From Antedon mediterranea (Eukaryota > Echinodermata > Crinoidea > Comatulida > Antedonidae): a stretch of 64,000 bases of DNA. Location: assembly GCF_964355755.1 (NCBI RefSeq), contig NC_092677.1:14098601-14162600 (forward strand), written 5' to 3'. Position 1 is the first letter of the stretch; every line of letters begins with the position of its first letter. This document shows positions 36,106 to 44,775 of the stretch, piece by piece. Below the pieces are notes generated by a model, which had not been told where the DNA came from, ran no database searches, and saw only the letters and a program-made list of their open reading frames with translations. The position numbers were made by a program, and so were the translations under genes.

Positions 36106-39100
36106 GTAAAGTTTAATTTTATTTCACATTTTCACTCGATTTAGACTAGAAAACCGAGGGTCTTTGATTTTGACACTTATGTTTAAAGGAAAGAATAAGC
36201 ATACTATTATTGTAACGCTACACATTTACTATATTGTTGTCGGAACAGTTTAAAATAGTATTGAGCCTAAAGCTCGTATGTGCCCATACATGGACATGAT
36301 GATGTCATATCACTACCATATTTTGGTATATCACTACCATATTTTGGTATATCACTACCATATTTTGGTATATCACTACATCATACTTTTTCGTCAAATA
36401 AAAATGTGATAGTGCAGACAGAGCTTAAGCTACAGAATGAAAGTATGTTTATATTTTCTTTTAGGGGATGAAAATCCTTCGATGGAATCAGATTTTCCCT
36501 ATCCTGGTTACTATCTAGAACCGCCTTATTACGAAGAATTTTCGAATGATACCGGTATGTCTGGAAGTTTTTATAGTCCTTTTTACCCAGAGGAATATAT
36601 CACGAACGATGAGCAAGTATATTTGTTTAAAGGTAGGTACTGTAAAAAAAGTTATCGACAATTTATTTTTATGAGACCAACTTTTCTAGTGCTCTTTATT
36701 ATTATCTTTAAATTATTTTCAAATTTTCAGCCCCCGAAAATTACGTTGTTGAATTTTCTTTTCCAACTGCCCTTTCAATGGAATCATCAGAAAATTGTAA
36801 GTTTGATAGGTTAGAAATCAGAGATGGTATGTTTGGATTCTCGCCGCTTCTTGGTAAATTCTGTGGCAGTGGAAAGCCTTCTCCCTTCAGAACGACTGGT
36901 AGATATGCCTGGGCACATTTTATAGCTGATGATATGATCGATGGAGAAGGATTTCACGCTTCTTATGAATATATAAAAGGTCAGTTAATATTATTCATGT
37001 CAAAATACAACAATCACTACTAACTATACAGTTGATCATTGGAGTTTTCGATTTGCGTCTACTGGGACCTCTTTATGTTTTGTTGGTCGTGGCATGGACC
37101 ATAGGACGCTACGTCATTTATTTGTTATTCAGTACCAATTCATTTCTTTTTGTTTTCTGTCTAGTTGAACCACCACCCGAGCCACCAGAACCAGGTAATT
37201 TTAAAAGAATTCAAATTCAAATTAAACAATAATTTTGTGTAATAATAGTTTCTTAAACTTGGTTCTCACTTTGATGTGCGTAGGCGCAACAGAATAGAGA
37301 CGATTGACCAATTGCAATCGCACAATCAGATGATCCATCGCGTCGTGATTGGTCAAGAAGTTACTTGTGATACACTTACGCCTTTGTGTTTTGTCCCAAT
37401 GGGAACCAAGCTTTAATAGCTTTCAAATCATAGCATAAGTCTAACAAAATTGAATTATTTTCTTAACCATTTAGATTGCGTTTAACTATGTATTATTGCG
37501 TTTAACTATTTGTTTATTGCATTTAACTATTCAGATTGCGTTTTTATGCTAGAAGAACAAGATGGAATTATTTCATCGTCGGATTTCCATAATTTATATA
37601 ATATGTCGGGTTTTTCAGCAGATGATGAACTGGAGTGCGTCTGGATAATTTGGCCAAGAGCGTTAGGTTACAAGGTATAGAAACATAGGTCTGTCTTATG
37701 TTAAGCTCTGTCTACACTATCAAACCAGTTTAAAAAAAATTGTGATATGCCCAAATATGGTAGTTTAATGGCGTCGTCGTGTCCATATATGGAAACATCA
37801 CATGAAGTTTGATATAGTGTAGACAGAGCTTTACACGCACACGTCGCACTACATCAGTCTCATTGTCATTATTAGTCCTAAACGTATATTTTTCTTTCTT
37901 TCTTTAGCTATTATTTCAATTTGACATGTTTAACCTTAGAGTACCTCATAGTTGTGAAGATAATTCTATCACTCTGTATGAACGTTTGAGCAGTGATTCT
38001 ATCAAAGAATCTCCAAATCTGCAAAGAGTGCGATACTGTAGTACGTCGGCCCCTTATGTAGCAATGATAACGAGTAAAGCGTTCGTTAGATTTAAAGCGA
38101 ATGGAAACGGTAGAAGAAGTTCGTTCAGGATTATTTATTCAACTTATAGAGATGGTAAGATTTATGTTTCTATATCAGGTTGTAAAGATCAAGAAATATT
38201 TCAGCTTTGCGACGATTTGCGCATGCGAGGAATATTTGAAGACGATGACGACATTAGCTCACCTGAACTAAATTGTCTCTGATTCATTTTACCTCTCTCC
38301 ACCCGGCTAGATCAAACACAAAGTTGTGATGCATTACGGGAGTATGTTTCCATACGTGTTTGATCATAAAAAATGACTGGGGTAATAATGTGAAGTGTTG
38401 TGCAGTAGGCGCTATATAAGAACGAATATTATTATTTTTATTTTTTTTCCATGATTCGTCGAAATAATGACGTAACATATACACCTCTTTTTCAGGTCCT
38501 TGTAATGAAACAATAAATTTCTCATGTAATGATGAGATTTGTATAGATAAACACCTTGTATGTAATGGAATTGTAGACTGCCACAAATTATCATTAGATG
38601 AACAGGATTGCGGTAAGCTATCTCTCTTCTTTTTTTTATCTAATGCATGTTTGTTTATTTCCCATACGATGTGTTACTTGTGTAAATTGTGTTTCATTTC
38701 AATTCTCTATTTCTTTAAACCAACAGATATAATTGAAAACAAAAACTTTTTTGACAAAGTTGACACAATGCTTGGGTGCATGATAGGTGTCATCAGTGTC
38801 GTAATCATTGTGACTTTATGTTTCGTCTGTCGTCATTCCATCCATAAAACAAAGAAAAAAGCCATAGTAAGAGAGAAAGAACGAAAAATAAGCGAACAAA
38901 ACTTCCAAAATATAAATTACCTAATGGACACGAACGAAGATATTCCAGGAGGAACAAGACATAGACATCATCAGCAAGGAAGAGACTATTTACCTTTGAC
39001 CTTAAATCCCGTATCCAATGGGATACAATCAGTTCAAAGTGCATTCACTTACGAGACTATGAATGGTGACCCTATACCACGTGACAATAAACCAGAGTCG

Positions 39101-39205
39101 GTGAAGAAAACACAGTCGAGTAAATCCACAACACATCAAGTGCAATTGCATAGTTGCTATAAGCCACCTGGATATGAAACCTTGGTTTTTGATCCGCCGA
39201 TTTGA
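36058..39205 (+). CDS. NETO-like CUB/LDLa receptor accessory protein (spliced, eight exons)
   Basis: Eight exons join in phase: 36058-36105, 36465-36632, 36731-36979, 37165-37194, 37535-37674, 37908-38154, 38496-38612, 38727-39205. With a first exon upstream the order is signal peptide, CUB1, Pro/Glu linker, CUB2, LDLa, one membrane helix and a 135-residue tail. This is the exact architecture of neuropilin and tolloid-like proteins. CUB1 has NCKFDRLEIRDG and FGFSPLLGKFCG, where NETO1/2 have CKFDxIEVRDGPFGFSP and GRFCG. NETOs are type I membrane auxiliary subunits of kainate or other ligand-gated receptors (vertebrates, Drosophila). Mature CUB1 lacks the first cysteine pair. Neuropilin is excluded by the LDLa and lack of F5/8C domains. 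Whether it is a NETO1/2 orthologue is inference. Confidence 0.88.
36271..36426. mobile_element. MITE, CTACACTATCAAA family, with internal triplication
   Basis: Lies in the NETO intron before the first CUB exon. The 19-bp unit TATCACTACCATATTTTGG occurs three times in tandem (36308-36365) where other copies have one. It ends GATAGTGCAGACAGAGCT. Confidence 0.8.
36465..36632 (+). CDS. NETO exon: acidic/aromatic linker and start of CUB1
   Basis: Acceptor TTCTTTTAG ends at 36464 and the donor AAAG|GTAGGT is at 36633. It encodes a Tyr/Pro/Glu-rich linker, an N-glycosylation sequon (NDT), then the CUB opening GSFYSPFYPEEY. Both cysteines expected here are absent: none precedes GSF, and NDEQVYLF has Val where relatives have Cys. 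Confidence 0.85.
36731..36979 (+). CDS. NETO exon: most of CUB1
   Basis: Acceptor TTTTCAG ends at 36730 and donor AAAG|GTCAGT is at 36980. The exon runs from APENYVVEFSF through NCKFDRLEIRDG, FCGSG, and ADDMIDGEGFHASYEY to the end of the domain. The second cysteine pair (NC and FC) is kept, as are the acidic residues of the typical calcium-binding CUB site (FD, DD). Confidence 0.92.
37165..37194 (+). CDS. NETO micro-exon: proline-rich CUB1-CUB2 linker
   Basis: A 30-nt exon with acceptor GTCTAG (to 37164) and donor CCAG|GTAATT. It adds VEPPPEPPEP in phase 1 on both sides, so skipping it would leave the frame intact. NETO1/2 also have a proline-containing linker between the CUB domains. Confidence 0.75.
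37258..37413. mobile_element. GGTTCCCACTAG-type MITE, diverged
   Basis: TTGGTTCTCACTTTGATG at the left, CCAATGGGAACCAAGCTTT at the right, with GATTGACCAATTGCAATCG and GTGATTGGTCAAG inside. Lies in a NETO intron. Confidence 0.75.
37475..37540. repeat. 20-bp tandem repeat at the CUB2 exon acceptor
   Basis: ATTGCGTTTAACTAT-type units begin at 37475, 37495 and 37516. A fourth partial ATTGCGTTTT at 37535 is the first bases of the exon, so the repeat spans the splice acceptor. Confidence 0.8.
37535..37674 (+). CDS. NETO exon: first half of CUB2
   Basis: Acceptor TATTCAG ends at 37534 and donor CAAG|GTATAG is at 37675. It encodes PDCVF, EEQDGIISS, an NMS sequon, and DDELECVWIIW. Both first-pair cysteines (DCVF and LECVW) are present. 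NETO2 has DCQF and DCIWTI at these points. Confidence 0.9.
37704..37830. mobile_element. MITE, CTACACTATCAAA family, compact copy
   Basis: AGCTCTGTCTACACTATCAA at 37704 is mirrored by TTGATATAGTGTAGACAGAGCT at 37809-37830. At 127 bp with best-preserved ends, it is the clearest copy in the window. It lies in the CUB2 intron. Confidence 0.9.
37908..38154 (+). CDS. NETO exon: second half of CUB2
   Basis: The acceptor follows a TTTC-rich tract (TTTCTTTAG to 37907). The donor is GATG|GTAAGA. It begins LLFQFDMFNL and carries HSCED, VRYCSTSAPYVAM and FRIIYSTYRD. NETO1/2 have NEC, KFCSTVANDVM and FxMLFTSFxE at matching positions, which is strong family support. Confidence 0.92.
38155..38282 (+). other. 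In-frame read-through of the CUB2 donor, LDLa-like, to a stop
   Basis: If the donor at 38155 is not used, the frame stays open for 42 codons to TGA 38280-38282. From 38179 it reads GCKDQEIFQLC and ends DISSPELNCL, faintly like an LDLa domain, but with three rather than six cysteines. TTTCTATATCAG just before it is a good acceptor in the right phase, yet the implied intron would be only 24 nt. It could give a secreted isoform without the membrane helix, or be a decayed LDLa exon. Confidence 0.4.
38406..38450 (+). mobile_element. SINE-like 3' tail fragment
   Basis: GTAGGCGCTATATAAGAACG followed by AATATTATTATTTTTATTTT resembles the GCGCTATATAA plus (ATT)n ends seen on some marine invertebrate SINEs. 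Only the tail is present. Confidence 0.35.
38496..38612 (+). CDS. NETO exon: LDLa domain
   Basis: Acceptor CTCTTTTTCAG ends at 38495 and donor TGCG|GTAAGC is at 38613. Phase 1 on both sides is typical of an LDLa exon. Six cysteines in LDLa order: PCNETINFSC, NDEICIDKHLVC, NGIVDC, LDEQDC. NETO1 has FFCHSNMCINNTLVCNG. The SDE calcium-box end is replaced by LDEQDC, similar to WDENHC of NETO1. Confidence 0.92.
38727..39205 (+). CDS. NETO terminal exon: membrane helix and cytoplasmic tail
   Basis: Acceptor AACCAACAG ends at 38726 and stop TGA is 39203-39205. One hydrophobic helix (LGCMIGVISVVIIVTLCFVC) is followed by a basic stop-transfer stretch (RHSIHKTKKK). The tail has several YxxPhi-type motifs (NYLM, DYLPL, TYETM, GYETL) and ends in FDPPI. 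It has no obvious PDZ ligand, unlike the TRV end of vertebrate NETO1. Tail sequence is not alignable to vertebrates by eye. Confidence 0.88.
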
Positions 39206-39423
39206 AGATTATTTTTAATGTTGATACTTATGCATGGAAGAACAGACATCAATATTGTGCGCCAACTGTAGTGTTTAATCAGGAAAGATTGCCAAAAACT
39301 GAATGAGGCGGCGCACAAAGATAGCGTACCAGGATTTAAACATAATGGTTGCTCTTTTTAAAATTAAACTCAACACGTCACATCACGCCAATCGTGACTG
39401 AAGTATTTTTTCGTCATGATTTA

Positions 39424-39429
39424 AATAAA
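39424..39429 (+). terminator. AATAAA polyadenylation signal of the NETO-like gene
   Basis: First AATAAA after the stop, 219 bp downstream, giving a 3' UTR of about 235 bp. Confidence 0.5.
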
Positions 39430-41106
39430 GTATACAGCCTTCCACTGAATGGTGGACACATAAGCACATATGGAGGATATGGATATGAGGATATCATTTA
39501 TTAATTCGATTTAAACATAGAGTTCAAGTACGTACTTCTGATAAGCGTGGAATAACGCATAATTTAGAACTATCATTAGAATGTTGTCTGCCATACACAC
39601 GTCATCAATATGCTAAAACAAAATAACAAATTGATGTTTTCGAGAAATCCATTTTGTAGGCTATATAAGATGTCATACCATAATATGCTGAATGCCAAAA
39701 CTAAGCAAATGAATATTCGAATAAAAAGATATGCTCATTGTTAAGCTAGGCCTATCAAGTTGTTAACAATGAGGGGCCTAGCTGAATTTACTAACAGGCC
39801 TTGGAGGTATAGTCTATACCCATTCTGTATAATGACAACGGATATTTCGCAATACACGTACAATAATATCTATTTTGGGGAAATAATTATGGCTTTGTAT
39901 TTAATGGTCACGCGCACCGTGTTCTTATAAATAATAGTTAACTTAAACACTTTAAGGATGTACATAGAAGTTAAGAGTGTACAGTGTATATACTTACAAC
40001 ACGACAGTCAAACGTTTTTATATAAGTAGTTAGGATAAAAAAAACAAAATATATTTTTAGCAGTCAATAATGTTTGTTTCACAGCCTATACCGTAGGTTA
40101 TATGGATTAAATTAATGTTCAACATTCAACACTACGTTTGTGTAAGACGGTAAACTAGCATATCAAACGGTTTTGGCGGCCCTACATGTTTTGTTAACCC
40201 AGTTATTGGGTTTTATGTTTATCAAACATAACTTATCTCTCTGTGGTTATAAAGGCATTATTTGCTGTTGCTTAGACTTTTTTTTTAATCGTCGAAGTTT
40301 TGACCAATGGCAAGCGACAGTTCGAATAATCCATCGGTCGTGATTGGTTAAGACGTTGTGCTTACGTTGGGAACCAAGCAATATTAAGAGGAAGAAATGG
40401 TCGATTAAAACGTTTAAATATACGTGTTTGAGCATGCGCAAACATCGATACTTACATGTCATGTAGATAATAAAATAAAAAAAATACTAAAATTCTGGTT
40501 CATGTTGATTACATTTCTATTTAACACATTACAATTCTATCTAGCTATCATAGGCCAGTGTCATAAATAGTAGGCCGATACAATTGTTACAGTAATACAA
40601 TTATAATTTTGTTTTAATATATTGTTTTTTTAAATGTAAAATGAGGTGTTAATTACATTTTCACATTTCAGATGAAATAGCAAACTAGGAAAAATAGAAG
40701 CTCTAACAAAATATATTGAAACACTGTAATTGTATCTAATTTCAGTGATTATCATAGTGTTCAGTTAATGTGTGAAATGCAAATTAAAAGAACAGTTAAT
40801 TAAAAGATAAGGGATTTTTTTTTTCAATTTAAACAGATTATTTGAATGGTATCAATACAGTAAGGTCTACGCATGTCTCAATGCATTTCGGTAACTTCCT
40901 ACCTCTGTACTCTTACTGAATGTCGTAATCAATAATACCTGTTATATATTGAACAGTGTATGCCATTACAGTATACTTTTTTGTCATGTTACTAGAGATC
41001 AAAGGTCATCTGGTACGTTCCAGTTGTGTGATTCATAAATATTCATGATTATACTACTGTAGGCCTACTATTCTATCTAAGGTTTGTTTTAATGATGGTC
41101 AATAGG
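39430..41106. other. Intergenic region
   Basis: AT-rich with TAGGCCTA octamers near 39748. A GGTTCCCACTAG-type element fragment (TTTGACCAATGGCAAGC, then GTTGGGAACCAAGC) is at 40290-40380. No gene seen. Confidence 0.5.
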
Positions 41107-41111
41107 CGGCG

Positions 41112-41150
41112 CACAGTGGGCCAGAATCAATTCAAAGTGTGCCAAAAGTC
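41112..41150 (+). repeat. Transib left terminus, RSS-like: heptamer, 23-bp spacer, nonamer-like
   Basis: CACAGTG (41112-41118) equals the consensus RSS heptamer. Exactly 23 bp follow (41119-41141), then CCAAAAGTC (41142-41150), matching six of nine positions of the RSS nonamer ACAAAAACC. Confidence 0.75.
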
Positions 41151-41304
41151 CAAATTGGTAAATGTTGCAATCCAATTTTTTAAATATTGGATTAGGAAGA
41201 AGACATCTTAAATTATATAAATCCACTAATAATTTTATATTTTGTAAATTTTAATAGTGTCTTGTAACCAATGAAACTGGAAGAAACCATGACATTTTAC
41301 TTAA

Positions 41305-42774
41305 AGATGTATTGTCCCTTGAAACACAAAAAATGAAGAAAAAAAATATTCTAAATTTAAATTGGCCATATCAAAGTAATATTAAAGTTATTCACTTTAA
41401 GTCGAAAATTCGAGCCAAAAACAACAGTTTACGTAATTAACAGGTAAATTAATTAGATTACATTTCGTCTGAGAAATCGTCGCAAGCGAAATTAAACAAA
41501 GATTTCAAACCATGAGTATGCATTATGCATGATGCTAATTAGTCTGGGCTCCAGACGGAGTTTTTTCTTAATATTAGTAAAAATATAAATATTTTTGCAC
41601 ATATGGCGTTTCATACGTGTATTACTTGAGTTTGGAAACTCCGTCTGTGGAAACACGCAAAAGTCACGTGGTTTGACACCAAGAATTCTTGGTGCATAGA
41701 TTATCCGGTTGAATAGGTTCAGCTGCATGCGATTGGCTACTCACTCGTACACTGTTTTAATGTTCATATTTCAGAATTTCAAAGACTCAACAACTAAGAT
41801 GGTACGCATGCGCTATGTAACGTTTAGACAATGTGTACTTGGGTACATTGATGAAAGTTTCTGAAGGCTAGAAAGGATTTTATATGGATCATTTAATCAG
41901 GGAGATGTAATTTACATCTCCCTGATTTAATATTACGCGCGGAGATAATTTGATTTAATTCCCACCCAGACCCTGTCCTGTTCAATTCTGTGTAGTGGTG
42001 TATAGCCCTGTCTGTTGTGTGTGAATCCTGTTGTGTGCCGGTGGTGGTATTATGTAGGCCTACCTTATTGGCGTTTTATTTGGCAGGTCATACTTGCGAG
42101 TTGAGTAGGACCTACGAAGGAGGCCTAGGCTAAGGACTAAACAATTAATAAACAAAACAACTTGGCAACACGATTTCATATTTCAACAGTCTCGATCGTA
42201 CATTCAGCACTGTACGTACTCGATCTTTTTCATTTTTAAACAAAATGATCATTGGTTGATTCGAAATCCATATTTAAATACCGCCCGCCCCATATAGCCA
42301 AATACGGTATGATAACCTACGTCATTCTTATCGGATGTTTGCGGTCTGCAAATCGATTTCTAAACGTGTTTCACAAGTCTGTATTTTCAGACAAAAATCG
42401 CGGTCGAAATAAAAACAAATAAATAAAAAAAAAAACAATACAGACTTGGGGCAAGTCTAGATGCTAATTAGGATTGTTTACAACTCATCACGGTCGAGAA
42501 GGTGTTTTCACACAGATCGCAAGGAAGTTTTATGATTATGCATACAGAGTAGCCAAACAAGCGCATTGCATTATGGGATATGTTTTGATTGAAAACTTTG
42601 ACTGGAAGTCAAAGTTATTTTTTGAACAAAAAAACATCTGTATTTCGGTTAAATTATTATTTTTTTGACTAATTTTTGGTGATACATACTATTATGATAC
42701 TTCAAAATGACCCACTTTTTTTCGAAATTAAAAAAAAAAAATGTTTTGGAATTAGTCAAAGGGACAATACATCT
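41305..42774. mobile_element. TTAA-flanked DNA element nested in the Transib copy
   Basis: TTAA duplications at 41301-41304 and 42775-42778 flank inverted ends AGATGTATTGTCCCTT. The same ends mark the small elements at 4684 and 28142, so this 1,470-bp copy may be a longer relative. No transposase frame is visible. TTAA specificity fits Kolobok or piggyBac. A 33-bp palindrome lies inside. Confidence 0.8.
41895..41927. repeat. 33-bp palindrome (16-bp arms)
   Basis: AATCAGGGAGATGTAA, one base, then TTACATCTCCCTGATT, inside the nested TTAA element. It would form a near loop-less cruciform. Confidence 0.85.
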
Positions 42775-43159
42775 TTAAAATGAGCAAAAAGAACAGTTTT
42801 GATAAATTCGCTGTTATTTTTTCTAGAAAAAAGCAATGGATTTGATATTGCATGGAATTTTTGTTTGTTTTTAATCATATTAGGAAGTAAAAATAAAATT
42901 TCCATTATTGCTTTATTTTGTGGTTAAAAGTCGCCAAATATAGCCAAAAAATACCAATAAATCGTCTTTTTAAAGTAAAACTACTAAAATAGTTTGAATT
43001 CGCGTCGATTCGCGCGCTAATTTTGACATTAATATTTCGAGCGATGATTGAGCTTTACGTTAATACCAAATTTGGCTGCGACAATTTGCGACATTGCATA
43101 TAGGAAGCGATTTAAATGTCCCTATGCGTGCCGTTTTAAAATAAATGTATAACATTCAT

Positions 43160-44001
43160 TGACACACATTGATGTACCGCAATCGCACGAACTTGACGAA
43201 GAGAAAACCTTTCCACGACGCGTCTGTATTGGAAAATGGAATGCTACCAGTGTGGGAACAAGCAAGTGTAGGTACAGGTAACATGGCCTCCATATCAAAA
43301 TACAACTTTGAAGCTGTCCATTCGGCTGGTTTAGTACCAACCCTGAACTAGCCTGCAATGTATGTTTACGTGAATTGCGTTTACATTACAATGTAAGGAA
43401 GGAATGACGAGAACATACCAAAAGAACTTATGGAGTCTACTAAAAATATCAAACCATTTTCTTTATTATTTACGAAGAAGATGGTACAAGTATGGCCGTC
43501 ACAAAGTTCATTTCATCAGCTATTACTATTGGTAGTCGGAGAACCAGAAGAACTTCCCTATGCTGCATCACAAGTCTATAAGCAAAATTGACATTTAAAA
43601 TATGTGCTGAAGTTTGCAATGCTTACACAATCAAGACCAGCTAAAATAAGAAAGGTAATAGGCCTACCCGAAAAAAAAACCAGAACCGATCAAGTTTACA
43701 AGTGAAGAAGCTTTGTCACTTTTAGTTGAAACTGATATGACAAAACAGTCATACCAAACAGGTTGGCTGCAAAAGGCAAACATACAGATATTTACCCACC
43801 TGATAACAACTTGAGTGAGGCTAAGCATAAATGCTACCCAAACAATATAACGGTTAAAGAAGATTTGGCAAGAGTACCCCTTCAAAGCTTGCTGGACAAA
43901 ACTGTACTTCGAATTGTTCAGGAAAGAAAAGAAGAAATTACAGAAGTAGGCCTAGTTGAAAATTTAGAAAGATACTTCCTCGCGATTTTGCCGACCTTAT
44001 A
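43160..44001 (+). pseudogene. Transposase N-terminal remnant of the Transib element
   Basis: Broken coding sequence. Around 43205-43290 several frames are open in turn, including an MECYQCGNK segment. From about 43680 a frame encodes FTSEEALSLLVETDMTKQSY. A frameshift near 43760 then passes to a second frame with IYPPDNNLSEAKHKCYP and ARVPLQSLLDKTVL, ending at TAG 43999. I recall similar blocks (TKxQYxxIR, IYPxYxxxxEAKxxCYP) from transposon-derived proteins of cnidarians. Frameshifts at A-runs and the missing catalytic region show it is dead. Confidence 0.55.
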
Positions 44002-44147
44002 GGCCTACACCTGCAATTCAAGAAAGAAACGACTCAACTCTTACAGGTAGAGAATGAATTTAAAAATACTTCCATTAAATTCTACGGTTCTGAAAACCTT
44101 TTAGATCCATTAAAAATTAACGTAGTCAGTATTTATTCATGCGTATA

Positions 44148-44186
44148 GACTTTTGGCACACTTTGAACCAATTCTGGCCCACTGTG
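44148..44186 (-). repeat. Transib right terminus, RSS-like
   Basis: Read on the - strand: CACAGTG (44186-44180), a 23-bp spacer (44179-44157), then CCAAAAGTC (44156-44148). Heptamer and nonamer-like block are identical to the left end. The spacer differs at a few bases. Confidence 0.75.
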
Positions 44187-44191
44187 CGGCG

Positions 44192-44669
44192 GTCTATATC
44201 CGGTTTTTAAACTATTTAATAATTTTGGTAAAATAGCTCGCCACATTTTCCCAGTACTGTTAATTTTCAACTATTATGCTTAATTACCTATAAACACCTT
44301 AAGGGTCAGGTATAATGCTCATGCATAATATGTCATGTAATTCTGTATTTTGTTTTAAGTTCAACCTTATCGGTAAGGTTACACTGTTGCTCTTCGTGTA
44401 CTGGAAAGCGATGCCCCTCAGATTAAACTTGATATCAGATATCTATTCTTAACTATTGAAAATGCTGGTACTGATGATGTCTTTGTGAACTTGTATAAAT
44501 CCAGGGAAAGATTATATTGGAAGCCACTAAATCATCGCATGGCATAATGACTGAATTTTTGTACCATTCTGCAATAATTCTGCTTATTTTTTAGACTGTG
44601 ATTTAGTTTTGTTTTCTCAATAATTTTGTCTACTGTAATGCATTATTGTTCGAAATTAATTTGTTAAAA
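44192..44669. other. Short intergenic region upstream of the NRF-like gene
   Basis: 478 bp between the transposon and the NRF start codon, so the promoter of that gene probably lies here or within the transposon. No clear TATA box or CpG island. Confidence 0.4.
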
Positions 44670-44775
44670 ATGTGTTCGTTTCACCTAATAATACTATCAG
44701 TTGCCACATTCGTAAACGTTGTTGAAAGTACGGAATGCCAAGTGGATCTACAGTTATTATTTGGTAAAAGTTTCG
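44670..44775 (+). CDS. NRF-like exon 1: start codon and signal peptide
   Basis: ATG 44670 with AAAA before it. The donor TTCG|GTAAGT at 44776 is consensus and gives the correct phase for exon 2. An earlier GT at 44764 (TTTG|GTAAAA) would also give phase 1 and remove four codons (GKSF), so minor alternative splicing is possible. The same stretch on the other strand is open but has no features. Confidence 0.8.

Larger units (their letters stand above)
41112..44186 (+). mobile_element. Transib-type DNA transposon, internally degraded
   Basis: Element of 3,075 bp with inverted termini: CACAGTG at 41112-41118 and CACTGTG at 44180-44186, extending about 39 bp inward with a few mismatches (GGGCCAGAATCAATTCAAAG on the left). 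A perfect 5-bp target duplication, CGGCG, lies at 41107-41111 and 44187-44191. CACWRTG termini with a GC-rich 5-bp duplication are diagnostic of Transib, whose transposase is related to RAG1 and whose ends resemble V(D)J recombination signals (Kapitonov and Jurka). A separate 1.47-kb element is nested at 41305-42774. The coding remnant lacks any visible DDE core, so this copy is non-autonomous. ProtoRAG is the alternative, but no RAG-specific sequence was seen. Confidence 0.85.

Noticed and set aside
38179-38279. Second genuine LDLa exon
   Set aside because: Only three of six cysteines, no donor at its end, and an implied 24-nt intron; listed only as a remnant or read-through.
36058-39205. 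Neuropilin or tolloid protease
   Set aside because: There is no astacin, EGF or F5/8 type C domain. CUB-CUB-LDLa-membrane helix fits NETO only.
43169-43351. Independent host gene at the 60-codon open frame
   Set aside because: Lies inside the Transib borders next to a frameshifted transposase remnant; better explained as element sequence.
41112-44186. hAT or P-type element
   Set aside because: Those make 8-bp target duplications. Here the clean duplication is 5 bp (CGGCG) with CACAGTG ends, as in Transib.
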